From Micromonosporaceae bacterium (GTDB taxonomy: Bacteria; Actinomycetota; Actinomycetes; Mycobacteriales; Micromonosporaceae): a DNA stretch of 5,212 bases. Positions within the stretch are counted from its first letter, which is position 1. Every line of letters starts with the position of its first letter. The notes below the pieces were generated by a model. That model searched no databases and was not told the DNA's origin. It saw nothing but the letters and a program-made list of their open reading frames with translations. The stretch covers positions 1 through 5,212 of the forward strand of contig JAFMQQ010000267.1 in the NCBI GenBank assembly GCA_017354595.1, given 5' to 3'. A program made the position numbers and the translations under genes. Positions 5,209-5,212 of this stretch are shown here, in pieces.

Positions 5209-5212
5209 ACAG

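Overview
The window is very GC-rich and codon choice is strongly GC at third positions. GTG is used as a start codon, and at least one promoter appears to produce a leaderless mRNA. With the protein families present, this points to a high-GC actinobacterium. A Micromonosporaceae-type host (Actinoplanes or Micromonospora relatives) is a guess from style, not proven.

Layout: (1) 1-849, + strand: the C-terminal ~282 residues of a molybdenum-cofactor-binding subunit of the xanthine dehydrogenase/aldehyde oxidase family, cut off by the left edge of the window. (2) 850-1147: a ~300-base gap with two strong hairpins just after that gene, then three imperfect 17-bp tandem repeats running into the ribosome binding site of the next gene. 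(3) 1148-1927, +: a DUF899-type thioredoxin-fold protein with a CxxC motif. (4) 1928-1995: a short, highly organised control region with two identical 13-bp palindromes spaced 22 bp apart, interleaved with a recognisable -35/-10 promoter. (5) 1996-2598 and 2595-3623, +: a two-gene operon with a 4-base stop/start overlap. It encodes a PnuC-type nicotinamide riboside/NMN transporter and a NadR-type bifunctional NMN adenylyltransferase/ribosylnicotinamide kinase. (6) 3607-5208, - strand: a 14-TM DHA2-family MFS drug exporter, convergent with nadR and overlapping it by 17 bp.

The pnuC-nadR pair forms a complete short NAD salvage route. PnuC brings in nicotinamide riboside, the kinase half of NadR phosphorylates and so traps it, and the adenylyltransferase half makes NAD. 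This NadR has no N-terminal helix-turn-helix repressor domain like that of the enterobacterial protein. The paired palindromes over the promoter are therefore best explained by a separate NAD-responsive or other repressor encoded elsewhere. The other genes have no visible functional link to this operon.

The most notable signals are the paired operator over a leaderless promoter, the Walker A lysine replaced by threonine in NadR, and two independent short tandem repeats (17-bp x3 upstream of the DUF899 gene; a perfect 18-bp x2 inside the start of the MFS gene). I see no mobile element, CRISPR array, RNA gene or defence system, and no clear new multi-gene system.
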